From the NCBI RefSeq assembly GCF_030408635.1, contig NZ_CP047198.1, positions 1,426,001 through 1,490,000 of the forward strand: DNA of 64,000 nt, written 5' to 3'. Numbering within the stretch: the stretch's first letter is position 1; every line of letters begins with the position of its first letter. Made by a program: the position numbers and the translations under genes. The stretch comes from Corynebacterium coyleae. Lineage in GTDB: Bacteria; Actinomycetota; Actinomycetes; Mycobacteriales; Mycobacteriaceae. This document shows positions 20,542 through 30,126 of this stretch, piece by piece. A model generated the notes under the pieces. That model worked only from the letters and a program-made list of their open reading frames with translations, was not told where the DNA came from and did not search any database.

Positions 20542-21814
20542 TTGCCTGCGCGACCGCTTCAGCGGAAAGCGCAACGGCCTCCTGTGAGTGCTCGGCGAGG
20601 TTCTTGACTGCAACCTCGCCTGCCTCCAGCTCACGCTCGCCGAGCACCAGCGCGAAGCGTGCGCCCGCGCGGTCAGCACCCTTCATTGAGCCCTTGAGCC
20701 CGCGGTGGCCGTAAGCCATGTCGGCGCTGATACCGGCCGCGCGGAGTTCGTCGACAAGCTTGCTCATCTTCACTCGTGCTTCGTCACCAATCGCGATACC
20801 GAACACATCGACACGGTGGGCTGCTGCTTCAAGCTCGACGCGTTCAGCTTCGAGGGCGAGTACCGCGCGATCAACGCCGAGACCGTAGCCGATGCCGGAG
20901 AGGTCCGGGCCGCCAATCTGGGCCATCAGGCCGTCGTATCGTCCACCGCCACCGATGCCGGACTGTGCGCCGAGGCCATCGTGGACGAACTCGAAGGTGG
21001 TCTTGGTGTAGTAGTCCAAACCACGAACCATGCGTGGGTTAATGACGTACGGCACGCCGAAGTCATCCAGCGCTGCGGTGACGGCCTCGAAGTGGGCACG
21101 GCATTCGTCGCAAAGGTGATCCAGCATCAACGGCGCATCGGCGGTCATCTCTCGGACCGCCTCACGCTTGTCGTCGAGCACTCGAAGTGGGTTGATCTCA
21201 GCACGGTGGCGAGTTTCCTCGTCGAGTGGGAGATCAAACAGGAACTTCTGCAGCTTCTCGCGGTAGGCCGGGCGGCAATTCTTGTCGCCGAGGCTGGTGA
21301 TCTCCAGACGGAAACCGCTCAGGCCGATCGCACGGTAGCTGCGGTCTGCCAAGGCGATCACCTCGGCGTCGAGCAGCGGATCGTCGACACCAATGGCTTC
21401 CACGCCCACCTGCTGCAGCTGACGGTAGCGTCCGGCCTGCGGGCGCTCATAGCGGAAGAACGGTCCGTAGTAGTTGAGCTTCACGGGCAGGTAACCGCGG
21501 TCCATGTTGTGCTCGATGAAGGAGCGCATGACGCCGGCGGTGCCCTCGGGACGCAGCGTTACCGAACGGCCACCGCGGTCCTCGAAGGTGTACATCTCCT
21601 TGCTCACTACGTCAGTAGATTCACCGACGCCGCGGGCAAACAAGGTGGTGTCTTCGAACACCGGCAGCTCAATGTGTTGGTAGCCAGCGATCCGTGCCTG
21701 GCGCGCGAACTCGTCGCGGACATGGATGAACGCACTCGAGGCGGGCGGCACATAATCGGGCACGCCTTTCGGTGCGGAAAGTTTTTGGAACTGCTCGGCT
21801 TGATTCTCACTCAC
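20528..21814 (-). CDS. hisS: Histidyl-tRNA synthetase
   Basis: 428 residues from GTG at 21814 ([20 protein letters not shown]). Class II motifs include [18 protein letters not shown] and [20 protein letters not shown]. The histidine-A site [12 protein letters not shown] and the GGGRYDGL loop follow, and the C-terminal anticodon domain ends the protein. TAGACT (21828-21823) is 8 nt from the GTG, so the mRNA may be leaderless. The gene converges on sdaA with a 14-nt overlap. Confidence 0.97.
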   Translation of the reverse strand: MSENQAEQFQKLSAPKGVPDYVPPASSAFIHVRDEFARQARIAGYQHIELPVFEDTTLFARGVGESTDVVSKEMYTFEDRGGRSVTLRPEGTAGVMRSFIEHNMDRGYLPVKLNYYGPFFRYERPQAGRYRQLQQVGVEAIGVDDPLLDAEVIALADRSYRAIGLSGFRLEITSLGDKNCRPAYREKLQKFLFDLPLDEETRHRAEINPLRVLDDKREAVREMTADAPLMLDHLCDECRAHFEAVTAALDDFGVPYVINPRMVRGLDYYTKTTFEFVHDGLGAQSGIGGGGRYDGLMAQIGGPDLSGIGYGLGVDRAVLALEAERVELEAAAHRVDVFGIAIGDEARVKMSKLVDELRAAGISADMAYGHRGLKGSMKGADRAGARFALVLGERELEAGEVAVKNLAEHSQEAVALSAEAVAQAISTQ

Positions 21815-21983
21815 GAGGCCTTAGTCTAACCAACCTCTCCCCTGTGCGGGCGCACTTGTCGCTGTGGTCTTTCCACCGCTGTTGCGATTAGCCCTGCTAG
21901 GCTTTTGCACCGTTCAATGCGCGCGTGCTTTTCGACGACATCACGCACGCGCTTTCCCCGATACTCGAAGAGGTGCATCGCCA

Positions 21984-22934
21984 GTGGCTAGCAACGAACA
22001 GCGTGGCAAAGAGGCCCTGTCCAATCTGGAACGGGAACTCGATTCCCGCGACCGCAAGGAAAAGTCCCGCCCGTGGTCTGTCGCAGCGCTTTCCGCCGTT
22101 GCCATCGCGCTGATTGGTGGCGGCATCTACGTCGCAGCCAACCAGGGCGACGAGGACAATCTAGCAACTGACGATACCTCCGCCGCTTCGGAGACTGACA
22201 ACGCGGAACAGGAAGAATTCGACGCTTCCACCTTCGCGCCGATTGCTACGAAGCGCGAGAAGGCCTTGCCGGCTACCGTCTCGTGCACCTATGAAAACGA
22301 GGACGGCGCCGAGCTGCGCGCTGGCACCCCGCCGACCGAGAACGTGTCCACCGAAGGCACCGTCACCGTCGAGCTCGAGACCAACCAGGGTCCGATCGGC
22401 ATGACGCTCGATCGCGCAGCTTCCCCGTGCACGGTCAACGCCATCGAGTACCTGACCTCCGAGGGATACTTCAACGACACGGTCTGCCACCGTCTGACCA
22501 CTGCCGACGGGCTGAAGGTGCTGCAGTGTGGCGACCCGGATGGCACCGGTGCGGGTGGCCCTGGCTTCCAGTTCGCCAATGAGCTTCCCACTGACGAGGC
22601 ACTCGACGGCATCGACACCGAAGGTCTCGACCTACCAGCCGATATGGATGAGGCAACCAAAAACCAAACCCTGCAGATGATGCTGCAAAACGAGCCTAAG
22701 CGCTATGACCGTGGCACGATCGCCATGGCTAACGCCGGCGCGGACACCAACGGCTCCCAGTTCTTCCTAAACTACGGCGACTCGGTCCTGCCGCCGCTGT
22801 ACACCTACTTCGGCACGATTGACGACGAGGGCCTTGCCACCCTGGACAAGATCGCCGAAAAGGGCGTTGAAGGCGGCGGGACTGGCGGCGCACCGGCCGA
22901 GGAAGTGCGTATCACCGCAGCAAGCGTGAAGTAG
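21984..22934 (+). CDS. Membrane-anchored extracytoplasmic cyclophilin (peptidyl-prolyl isomerase)
   Basis: 316 residues from GTG at 21984 (VASNEQRGKEALSNLERELD), with AGAGG upstream; a longer frame from 21864 has no family support. One membrane helix (31-52), an acidic linker, then a cyclophilin domain with RLTTADGLKVLQCGD, GGPGFQFANEL and NAGADTNGSQFFLNY. Four cysteines in the exported part (101, 149, 168, 182) could form disulfides. It should assist folding of secreted proteins. The position beside hisS and rel matches M. tuberculosis ppiB. Confidence 0.93.
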   Translation: MASNEQRGKEALSNLERELDSRDRKEKSRPWSVAALSAVAIALIGGGIYVAANQGDEDNLATDDTSAASETDNAEQEEFDASTFAPIATKREKALPATVSCTYENEDGAELRAGTPPTENVSTEGTVTVELETNQGPIGMTLDRAASPCTVNAIEYLTSEGYFNDTVCHRLTTADGLKVLQCGDPDGTGAGGPGFQFANELPTDEALDGIDTEGLDLPADMDEATKNQTLQMMLQNEPKRYDRGTIAMANAGADTNGSQFFLNYGDSVLPPLYTYFGTIDDEGLATLDKIAEKGVEGGGTGGAPAEEVRITAASVK

Positions 22935-22954
22935 CACTCACATACATATCGCTA

Positions 22955-22983
22955 TTGCACGCAACCCTCGCAGGCGATAGCAT
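22955..22983 (+). promoter_or_regulatory. Strong SigA-type promoter of the small secreted protein
   Basis: TTGCAC (22955-22960) and TAGCAT (22978-22983) are separated by exactly 17 nt. Transcription would start near 22990, giving a leader of about 36 nt with GTGAGGA before the ATG at 23026. Confidence 0.72.
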
Positions 22984-23025
22984 CCTGCAGAGATTCCGTT
23001 TCAAACCTTTTCAGTGAGGACCCTC

Positions 23026-23289
23026 ATGAAGACTCGCACCAGCCTTGTTGCAGCCGCTACCGTCACCGCAGTCGCTTTCACCGGTGCAGGTGTGGCTGAG
23101 GCTGCGCCGACCGTCGTCGGCGATGACACCACCAACACCACTAACGACAATGGATCTTCGTCCAACGAAGAGGGCTCGTCCATCCGCGACATGAGCCCGT
23201 CCGAGATCCAGGATTGGCTCGCAGTTGTCACCGCGATCATCGGCATCCTGAGCCAGGTGGCTACGGTTGCCATGAAGTTCATGCGCTAA
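23026..23289 (+). CDS. Small secreted protein of unknown function
   Basis: 87 residues from ATG at 23026, preceded by GTGAGGA; the in-frame ATG at 23014 overlaps that site. It has a clear signal peptide (MKTRTSLVAAATVTAVAFTG, cleavage likely after AEA). The mature protein is about 60 residues: a Thr/Asn/Ser/Glu-rich low-complexity part, then a C-terminal helix (DMSPSEIQDWLAVVTAIIG onward) that is hydrophobic and ends KFMR. I do not recognise a family. Its own promoter and strong terminator mark it as a monocistronic, probably abundant transcript. A porin-like or membrane-active role is possible but unproven. Confidence 0.82.
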   Translation: MKTRTSLVAAATVTAVAFTGAGVAEAAPTVVGDDTTNTTNDNGSSSNEEGSSIRDMSPSEIQDWLAVVTAIIGILSQVATVAMKFMR

Positions 23290-23303
23290 AACGCGTCACT
23301 GCG

Positions 23304-23338
23304 AAAAGCGTCTCCGGTTTCTCGCCGGAGACGCTTTT
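23304..23338. terminator. Bidirectional rho-independent terminator
   Basis: Perfect 14-base arms AAAAGCGTCTCCGG (23304-23317) and CCGGAGACGCTTTT (23325-23338) with a 7-base loop. It has T-rich ends on both strands, so it can serve both the small secreted protein and the convergent serine hydrolase. Confidence 0.93.
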
Positions 23339-23349
23339 CTGTTTCGTGG

Positions 23350-24318
23350 TCATTTCTCTCGCGCTGGGTCATGCAGGCCTATGAGTTCAAACGCAATCCA
23401 TTCAATGTCTGCATACGAATCCGTCGTGACAAACGATGCACGCTGAGTGCTTAAGTCCAGCAGCAGCATCGAGGAGAATCCCCGCGTTGCACCGTTATGC
23501 CAGTACAGTTCCGTGCCCTTAATGTTCGCCCACGTAAATCGCGTACTGCGACGCTCAAGGATATGCATGGCGTACTTCGCCATGTCCGAGGTGGTCGAAC
23601 GCAGGCCGCCGGATGGAGCTGTGCCGTCCATCTCCCAAGCTTGAACAGGTAGACCGAGTGCGGAGACTCCCCTGGGTCTATCCGGTCCGACTGTTCCAGG
23701 CAAAGCGACGTAAGTCTCCGTCATCCCCAACGGGTCGAGCACCCACTCTTTGATCAACGTCGGGTAGGTCGTGGTGGAAACCCTGGCCAGTAGAAGCCCG
23801 AGCAAGTCGTGGCCGAGGTTAGAGTATTCCTCCACGCCACGCTCTCGCAGTGTCGCTGACAGTGCCTGCTCGATGACATCCTCGGATGTGACTCCTACGT
23901 CAGGATTCAAGCCGAGTAGTGCTCGTGCAATGTTTCGCGGTCGTTGCTTGCCGGTTCGTGGCAAGCCCGAGGTGTGGTTCGCCAATTCAGCCAGCGTCAC
24001 ATCTGCTAATGCGTTACCTCGCACACGCTGCCCAAGCACATCTCCGACCGTTGTATCGGTGTCAACCAACCCCTTGGTAATGGCTTGCTCGAGCAGCTCG
24101 GCATTGAACGTCTTGGTTATTGAGGCAATCTCGAACTCAGCGTGCTCATCCGCCCCGAGCCCAGCAAAGTTGGCCTTTCCGTCTTCAACAACGCAAGCTG
24201 CAACATTACGAAGCGGATACGTATCCGCACTCGCTCGCATTGCCAATGAGGAAAGCAGTCGCACAAGAGACGCATCCCCTGTCAACTTTTGTGCAAGGGT
24301 GACCCGTTTGAACCGCAT
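23350..24318 (-). CDS. Beta-lactamase-fold serine hydrolase (class C / S12 family)
   Basis: 322 residues with the S12 motifs. SxxK is SITK in FEIASITKTF, the Tyr-x-Asn site is YSNLGHDLLGLLL, and the third element is HNGATRGFSSML (His-x-Gly in place of KTG). LANHTSGLPR is another family landmark. No signal peptide is evident, so it may be cytosolic. The substrate is unknown; D-amino-acid peptides or esters are typical for the family, and beta-lactam resistance should not be assumed. AGGAAGG precedes the ATG. Confidence 0.88.
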   Translation of the reverse strand: MRFKRVTLAQKLTGDASLVRLLSSLAMRASADTYPLRNVAACVVEDGKANFAGLGADEHAEFEIASITKTFNAELLEQAITKGLVDTDTTVGDVLGQRVRGNALADVTLAELANHTSGLPRTGKQRPRNIARALLGLNPDVGVTSEDVIEQALSATLRERGVEEYSNLGHDLLGLLLARVSTTTYPTLIKEWVLDPLGMTETYVALPGTVGPDRPRGVSALGLPVQAWEMDGTAPSGGLRSTTSDMAKYAMHILERRSTRFTWANIKGTELYWHNGATRGFSSMLLLDLSTQRASFVTTDSYADIEWIAFELIGLHDPAREK

Positions 24319-24368
24319 CGCAACCTTCCTATCAACGCAACGTTGAACAGGTCTCGAACGAGCTTAGG

Positions 24369-26645
24369 TTACGCAGTCACTCTGTAGACGTCGAACACAC
24401 CTTCAATGTTGCGAATCTGGTTCATGATCGAGCCGAGTTGTTTGATGTCTGACACCTCAATGGTCAGTCGGATCGTCGCCACTCGGTCCTCCCCTGCTTG
24501 AGACGACATCGCGAGGATTGGGAGTTTCGCCTCGGAGAGCACCCCGGTGGTCTCGGTAAGCAGACCATTGCGGTCGAGTGCTTCCAGCTGAATCGTCGCG
24601 CGTGACGCACTCTTGGTGCCACCGGGGGCGGACCATGACACTTCGACGAGACGCTCTGGCTCGTCGTTAAGTTTGGTCGCGTTCGTGCAGTCAGTCCGGT
24701 GCACGGAAACTCCCCCACCACGGGTGACAAACCCGAAGATGGCATCGCCGGGGACGGGTTGGCAGCATTTCGCCAACTTCGCCATCACATCCGGGCTGCC
24801 CTCAACCAGGATCGCAGGGCCGTCGCCGGTTGTTTGCGGGCGAACAAGTGCAGAAACAGGGGTACGCGCTGTGAGGGCGTCTACGGCGTCATCGTCGCCG
24901 CCGAACATGTCCATGAGCAAGTGCGCGACGTGCGCTGCAGACACTGTTCCCGCGCCGATAGCCGTATACAGCGCATCAACGTCCTGGTAGTGCAAACGCG
25001 TTGCTACCTGGCGCATCGACTCGTTGGTAAACAGCCTGTGCAACGGCAGCCCGCCACGCTGCACCTCAGCAGCCAGGGCATCGCGACCCGCGTCGAGCTG
25101 CTCCTCGCGACGTTCCTTGGCAAACCACTGTCGAATCTTCGCCTTCGCGCGCGGGGAGACAACAAAGTCCTGCCAATCGCGCGTTGGCCCAGCGTTTTGA
25201 TCCTTTGAAGTGAAAATCTCTACCCTGTCGCCGGACTTCAGCTCGGTTTCTAGGGTGACCAACTTGCCGTTAACCTTCGCACCAATGCAGCGGTGGCCAA
25301 CTTCAGTGTGCACGGCGTAGGCGAAATCGACCGGAGTAGAGCCTGCCGGCAAATCCACTACATCGCCCTTCGGAGTGAACGCGAAAATCTGCTGGCTTGT
25401 CAGATCGTAACGCAACGAGTCCAAAAACTCATTCGGGTCCGCGGCTTCCTTCTGCCAGTCAAGCAACTGACGCATCCACGCCATCTGGTCGACCTCGGCC
25501 TGATCGCCCTTGTGGGAGCCCTTCGTCTCTTTGTAACGCCAGTGGGCAGCCACACCGTATTCGGCGTTGTAGTGCATCTCGTGTGTACGCACCTGCACTT
25601 CAAGGGGGCGACCGGTCGTCGTCATCACCGTCGTATGCAGCGACTGGTAGACACCGAAACGCGGGTTGGAAATGTAGTCCTTGAACCTGCCCGGCATCGG
25701 CGAATACAGCGAGTGGACCACACCAACAGCGGCGTAGCAGTCATACACCGTATCCACCAGAACACGGATACCGACCAGATCGAAGATCTCCGCGAAGTCG
25801 TGACCGCGCACAGCCATCTTCTGATAGATCGACCAGTAGTGCTTCGGACGGCCCATGACCTCAGCCTGGATGCCATTCGTGCTCAGCTCGCGCTGCAGAT
25901 CGGTAGTGATCTCGCGCAGGGCACGGTCGCGTGACGGAGCGTGATCCGCCACAAGACGCACAATTTCCTCGTACTTCTTCGGCTGCAAAATAGCGAACGC
26001 GAGATCTTCTAGCTCCCACTTCACCGTCGCCATACCCAAGCGGTGCGCCAACGGTGCGATGACGTCGAGCGTCTCCTGCGCCTTCTTCGCCTGCTTCTCC
26101 GGCGGCAAGAAACGCATTGTGCGCATGTTGTGCAATCGGTCCGCGACCTTAATCACCAGTACGCGAGGATCCTCGGACATAGCAACGATCATTTTGCGGA
26201 TCGTTTCCGCTTCTGCGGCGGCGCCGAGCGCGACCTTGTCCAGTTTGGTCACGCCATTGACAAGTTTGGCCACTTCAGGGCCAAAATCACGGGTGAGCTC
26301 ATCAAGTGAGTAGTCGGTGTCCTCTACCGTGTCATGGAGCAGAGCCGCCACCAGCGTGGTGGTATCCATACCAATCTCGGCACAAATCGTTGCGACGGCG
26401 AGCGGGTGGGTGATGTAGGGATCACCTGACTTGCGGAACACACCCTCGTGCAACCGCTCTGCCGTTTCGTATGCAAATCCAAGCTGCTCTACGTCAGCCT
26501 TCGGGTGATACTTGTGGTGAATCGACAACAGCGGATCGAGCACTGGGTTCGTTCGCGGACGCCCACCTCCCGTAAGAGAGCGGGCCAACCTGGCGGAGAC
26601 ACTGCGCACGGTCGGGCCCGACCGTTTGACTGGTTTATCTGTCAT
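24369..26645 (-). CDS. rel: Bifunctional (p)ppGpp synthetase/hydrolase Rel
   Basis: 758 residues. The HD hydrolase domain is intact ([16 protein letters not shown], then [13 protein letters not shown]). The synthetase domain carries [24 protein letters not shown] domain ([20 protein letters not shown]), a helical part and a C-terminal ACT domain follow, the usual long-RSH order. It makes and degrades the stringent-response alarmone in answer to uncharged tRNA. apt ends 50 nt upstream in the same direction, as in M. tuberculosis relA-apt. Confidence 0.97.
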   Translation of the reverse strand: MTDKPVKRSGPTVRSVSARLARSLTGGGRPRTNPVLDPLLSIHHKYHPKADVEQLGFAYETAERLHEGVFRKSGDPYITHPLAVATICAEIGMDTTTLVAALLHDTVEDTDYSLDELTRDFGPEVAKLVNGVTKLDKVALGAAAEAETIRKMIVAMSEDPRVLVIKVADRLHNMRTMRFLPPEKQAKKAQETLDVIAPLAHRLGMATVKWELEDLAFAILQPKKYEEIVRLVADHAPSRDRALREITTDLQRELSTNGIQAEVMGRPKHYWSIYQKMAVRGHDFAEIFDLVGIRVLVDTVYDCYAAVGVVHSLYSPMPGRFKDYISNPRFGVYQSLHTTVMTTTGRPLEVQVRTHEMHYNAEYGVAAHWRYKETKGSHKGDQAEVDQMAWMRQLLDWQKEAADPNEFLDSLRYDLTSQQIFAFTPKGDVVDLPAGSTPVDFAYAVHTEVGHRCIGAKVNGKLVTLETELKSGDRVEIFTSKDQNAGPTRDWQDFVVSPRAKAKIRQWFAKERREEQLDAGRDALAAEVQRGGLPLHRLFTNESMRQVATRLHYQDVDALYTAIGAGTVSAAHVAHLLMDMFGGDDDAVDALTARTPVSALVRPQTTGDGPAILVEGSPDVMAKLAKCCQPVPGDAIFGFVTRGGGVSVHRTDCTNATKLNDEPERLVEVSWSAPGGTKSASRATIQLEALDRNGLLTETTGVLSEAKLPILAMSSQAGEDRVATIRLTIEVSDIKQLGSIMNQIRNIEGVFDVYRVTA

Positions 26646-26695
26646 GTCAGGACTCCTCCACTGTCAGCAGGTACTAAGTCTGTGATACTACCCGG

Positions 26696-27274
26696 CTAGT
26701 TTTCTTGTTTCCCCAAAACCACAAGCGGAGCGCCGTCGAGTCGCTCGCGCCCTCCAAGTCCCGGGACTTCCAAGACGACGACGTAGCCGGCAACTCGCCC
26801 GCCGGCGCGCTCAATCAAGTCGCGCGCCGCGATCAACGTCCCGCCGGTAGCCAGGACGTCGTCGACAAGCACAATGCTCTTGCCAGAGATATCCACCCCA
26901 TTCGCGGGGATCTCCAGCGCAGCGGAGCTGTACTCCGTGGTGTACTCCTGGGTAATCACCGGTGGCGGCAACTTGCCCTTCTTGCGAATCGCAAGGATGC
27001 CGGTGCCCATCTCGTACGCCACAGCGGAGCCGAGCAAAAACCCTCGGGCATCAAGACCGCCGACGAGATCGGCGCCGAGCTCCTTGCTCGCCTCGGCCAT
27101 CTCTGCAATGACCACGTTGAGCGCGGCTGGGTCGGCAAGCACCGGAGTCAGGTCCTCGAACAGCACTCCCGGCTCCGGAAAATCCGGAACGCGGCGAATC
27201 TTGTCCTGCAGTGCCTCAAGAGCGGAAGCGTAAGGCTGACCGCCATGCGGGCTGATCGACGGGGTGGGCGACAT
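26696..27274 (-). CDS. apt: Adenine phosphoribosyltransferase
   Basis: 192 residues. The PRPP site is [20 protein letters not shown], and [15 protein letters not shown] and [19 protein letters not shown] are the other landmarks. It salvages adenine to AMP with PRPP. The N-terminus has about 15 extra residues before the common start of the fold. It lies between the lipoprotein gene and rel, co-directional. Confidence 0.96.
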   Translation of the reverse strand: MSPTPSISPHGGQPYASALEALQDKIRRVPDFPEPGVLFEDLTPVLADPAALNVVIAEMAEASKELGADLVGGLDARGFLLGSAVAYEMGTGILAIRKKGKLPPPVITQEYTTEYSSAALEIPANGVDISGKSIVLVDDVLATGGTLIAARDLIERAGGRVAGYVVVLEVPGLGGRERLDGAPLVVLGKQEN

Positions 27275-27334
27275 GATTTCGGATCGTCTCCTGGTCAGGT
27301 TTATCGGGTTTTTAGGGTCGGGAATTAAGTTTGG

Positions 27335-28930
27335 TCAGTTGGACCATCTGTCCATGTTCCAGCCAATGCCGGAAAGTCCTGTATACGGCACCACGTTGCG
27401 CACTGCATTATCGACGACAAAGGTTCGGGGTTGTGCGGCCAGCGGAATCGATGGCAGCGTCTTCCACAGATGCCCCTCCTGGGCACGCAACGCCCCCAGA
27501 TCCTGGGCGCGATTGTTGGCCGCTGGGTACTCGCTCATCGGGTCAACGACTCGCAAGATAGCGTCGGCTTCGCCGTCATGCACGGATTCGTTGCGCCACT
27601 CGTCGTACTCCACGTGAGGCAGGTCAGCGAGCGTCTTCCCCTCGCCTGTGACGTCGATGATCGTAATTCCTGCTGGCTCGCAGGTGCGGCGCATCGATTC
27701 CACCATCGCGGCCCAACGGTCGTCCGGATACACGTAACCGATACGCAACGTGGAACCCCGAAGTGCGGAAGCTTCCTGGATATTCACGTCCAAAAGCGGA
27801 GCAGCGATATCTGCCATACGCTGAGCCAACGGATCGGTGTGCTGAATGACATGCAACGGTGCAACTGGCACTTCAACCCCGGCCTTCTCACTTGAAGCGG
27901 CGGCAACAGCGCGAGGATCGATGCAACGTGCAAGTGCCTTCCGGTTCTCCGGATCCGCCCAAAAACCAACCTCCGGCAGGGTCAACATCTCGGTGAGCTC
28001 ACCGATGGCCGTTTTCACATCCAATCGATTGCCTTCTGCGTCCTCGTCGTACCACTGTGGTTGCAACTGCCGCAGGTCGCCGATCTTCATCGCCTTGGAT
28101 GCTGCCAGCTCCGCAGAATCTACGGAACCAGGCCACACCACCATTGCTGCTGTCTGCGGAGCGTCCCCGTAGTAATGCTCATTAGCGACGAGCCGAACCT
28201 GGCCCTTCTCTCCTACCTCCGCAACCTTGAACGGGCCAAACGAGACTTGGAGTTCAGGATCGAACTCTTTGAGGTCAAACCCGTGGCGCCACACCTGCGC
28301 GATTGGTTTGAGTCGCTCCAGATCATCCGAGAGTAGATCAGCGACGAGGTCCTCGACAGATCGATTGGTCTTTGCAGCAACAGCATGTGCGGGAAGGACC
28401 GTGCCTGGTTCAAAAAGGCCACGCCAGCGTGCACCACGGCCTTCCTTGAAGGTCACAGTGAACTCTTTCGATCCGGGTGTGCATGACAGCGAATCCGTGT
28501 CGCCGAACAAAGGCATATTCGAACCGAACGTCGCCGGGTATTGTCCGGCAGCAAACGTCAAAAGATAGTCAGCGCAGGTGACGGGAGTGCCGTCCGAAAA
28601 CACTGCCGCTTCCGACAAGGTGTAAATCACCTTGCGCTGATCCCCCGGCAGCACCTGGGTTTTTACAAGGTCAGTGTTGGGGATCAACTGTCCGCTTGGA
28701 CCGGGAACATACACCCCGGGGTACAGGCGACCGGACAACGATTGCGCTAAGTCTGTCGATCCTTCGAGGGATCCAGCGTTTGTGGTGCGCAGATTGCTTG
28801 TTACCTGGTAACCGAAAAGTTTCGTGGACTCATCATCGTCGTTGTCTGAAGATGCGCACCCGGAAAGCACCAGCGCCGTTGCGGCCAACACAGCCGCAAC
28901 CTTGCTGCCAATCACCATTTTCGGTCTCAT
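27335..28930 (-). CDS. Peptide-type ABC transporter substrate-binding lipoprotein (SBP family 5)
   Basis: 531 residues from ATG at 28930; an ATG at 28945 would add five residues. The signal peptide ends in the lipobox LSGC (Cys25). The family-5 binding-protein features are EAAVFSDGTPVTCADYLLTF, the FGPFKVAEVGEKGQVRLVAN region and a late domain ending near FVVDNAVRNVVPYTG. No permease or ATPase genes are adjacent, so it may be an orphan receptor. The location between secF and apt is shared with M. tuberculosis Rv2585c and the C. glutamicum gene called dciAE. Confidence 0.9.
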   Translation of the reverse strand: MRPKMVIGSKVAAVLAATALVLSGCASSDNDDDESTKLFGYQVTSNLRTTNAGSLEGSTDLAQSLSGRLYPGVYVPGPSGQLIPNTDLVKTQVLPGDQRKVIYTLSEAAVFSDGTPVTCADYLLTFAAGQYPATFGSNMPLFGDTDSLSCTPGSKEFTVTFKEGRGARWRGLFEPGTVLPAHAVAAKTNRSVEDLVADLLSDDLERLKPIAQVWRHGFDLKEFDPELQVSFGPFKVAEVGEKGQVRLVANEHYYGDAPQTAAMVVWPGSVDSAELAASKAMKIGDLRQLQPQWYDEDAEGNRLDVKTAIGELTEMLTLPEVGFWADPENRKALARCIDPRAVAAASSEKAGVEVPVAPLHVIQHTDPLAQRMADIAAPLLDVNIQEASALRGSTLRIGYVYPDDRWAAMVESMRRTCEPAGITIIDVTGEGKTLADLPHVEYDEWRNESVHDGEADAILRVVDPMSEYPAANNRAQDLGALRAQEGHLWKTLPSIPLAAQPRTFVVDNAVRNVVPYTGLSGIGWNMDRWSN

Positions 28931-28963
28931 GAGTCCACGCACCACTAGGTTTTTGCCGCTTTC

Positions 28964-30124
28964 TTACGCGTTCGGACGCCAGGTGCTTGTCGAAGATGCA
29001 CCCGTGTCTTCCACAGGTCGAATCGGAGTAGCCACGTGGCGCTTCTTCTCTTCGACCGGTTCCTCTTCAACTTCTTCGACCTGGCCACGGCTACGGAATG
29101 CCTCAACCGCAGCATTGTGGTCCTTGTGCTCCTGACGGCGGTTTACCAGGCTGACCAACATCGGGGTGGCCAAGAACAACGAGGAGATCACGCCTTGAAT
29201 GACGCCAATGAGCTGGATGAGCGCAAGGTCCTTCAAAGTACCCACACCCAGCATCCATACCGCGACAATCATCAGTGCGATGATCGGCAGCGCAGAAATA
29301 ACCGAGGTGGAAATCGAACGCATTACGGTCTGGTTGACCGCGAGGTTGGCCTCTTCCGCGTAGGTGGATCGTCGAGAATCAAGCACTCCCGACGTGTTCT
29401 CCTTGACCTTGTCAAACACAATCACCGTGTCGTAAAGCGAGAACGTCAACACAGTCAGGAAACCAATGATCATCGCTGGGGTGATCTCAAGGGCGAACAA
29501 TGCGTAAATACCCATGATGAGGATGGCATCAACCAACAGCGCCCCCATTGCAGCCAGCGCCATCGCGCGCTGCAAACGCACCGCGACGTACACGGAAGCT
29601 GCCAAAAGGAACACGACCATAGCCAGGAGCATGCGGTTCGTAATCGTGGAACCCCACGACTCCGACACGGTGGAGTCACCGATAGCGTCAGCGCTCGGCT
29701 CACCGTTGTGATCCTGTGGGTGGTAGGTATCGAAAATAGCCTGACGCGCGGCATCGATCTGCTCCTGCGAGAGGTGGGCAGAGTTGATCTCCAGCGTGCG
29801 GGCGTCTCCAGCGCCAACGATCTGTGTGAGCTCAGGTGTCACACCAGTGGCCTCGACGAAGGTTTCCTCGACCTCGGTCGCGACCAAATCGCCGGCAGGC
29901 ATCGTCAGTTTGGTGCCGCCCTCGAAGTCGATACCCATGTTGAAGCCACGAATGAACATCGCCAGGATCGCGACCACAATAAGTCCGAGGGTGATGCTGT
30001 ACCAGGTCTTGCGGTGCCCAACGAAGTCGAGGCCGCCGGAGCCGTCATACAGCGATTCACGGTCGCGACGTGCAAAGCCGCGCTTCGTCGTGGGGGTTTC
30101 GGTCGTAGCTACAGTGCTCGACAT
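28964..30124 (-). CDS. secF: Protein translocase subunit SecF
   Basis: 386 residues. The first membrane helix is followed by FNMGIDFEGGTKLTM, the SecF signature, then an extracytoplasmic P4 domain and five further helices containing TVLTFSLYDTVIVFDKVKEN. It has a charged, acidic C-terminal tail. With SecD it uses the proton gradient to complete export. The start is 2 nt from the secD stop. Confidence 0.96.
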   Translation of the reverse strand: MSSTVATTETPTTKRGFARRDRESLYDGSGGLDFVGHRKTWYSITLGLIVVAILAMFIRGFNMGIDFEGGTKLTMPAGDLVATEVEETFVEATGVTPELTQIVGAGDARTLEINSAHLSQEQIDAARQAIFDTYHPQDHNGEPSADAIGDSTVSESWGSTITNRMLLAMVVFLLAASVYVAVRLQRAMALAAMGALLVDAILIMGIYALFALEITPAMIIGFLTVLTFSLYDTVIVFDKVKENTSGVLDSRRSTYAEEANLAVNQTVMRSISTSVISALPIIALMIVAVWMLGVGTLKDLALIQLIGVIQGVISSLFLATPMLVSLVNRRQEHKDHNAAVEAFRSRGQVEEVEEEPVEEKKRHVATPIRPVEDTGASSTSTWRPNA

Positions 30125-30126
30125 GA

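Noticed and set aside
23350-24318. A beta-lactam resistance gene.
   Set aside because: The fold is shared by many esterases and peptidases; there is no signal peptide and the third motif is HNG rather than KTG, so resistance cannot be claimed.
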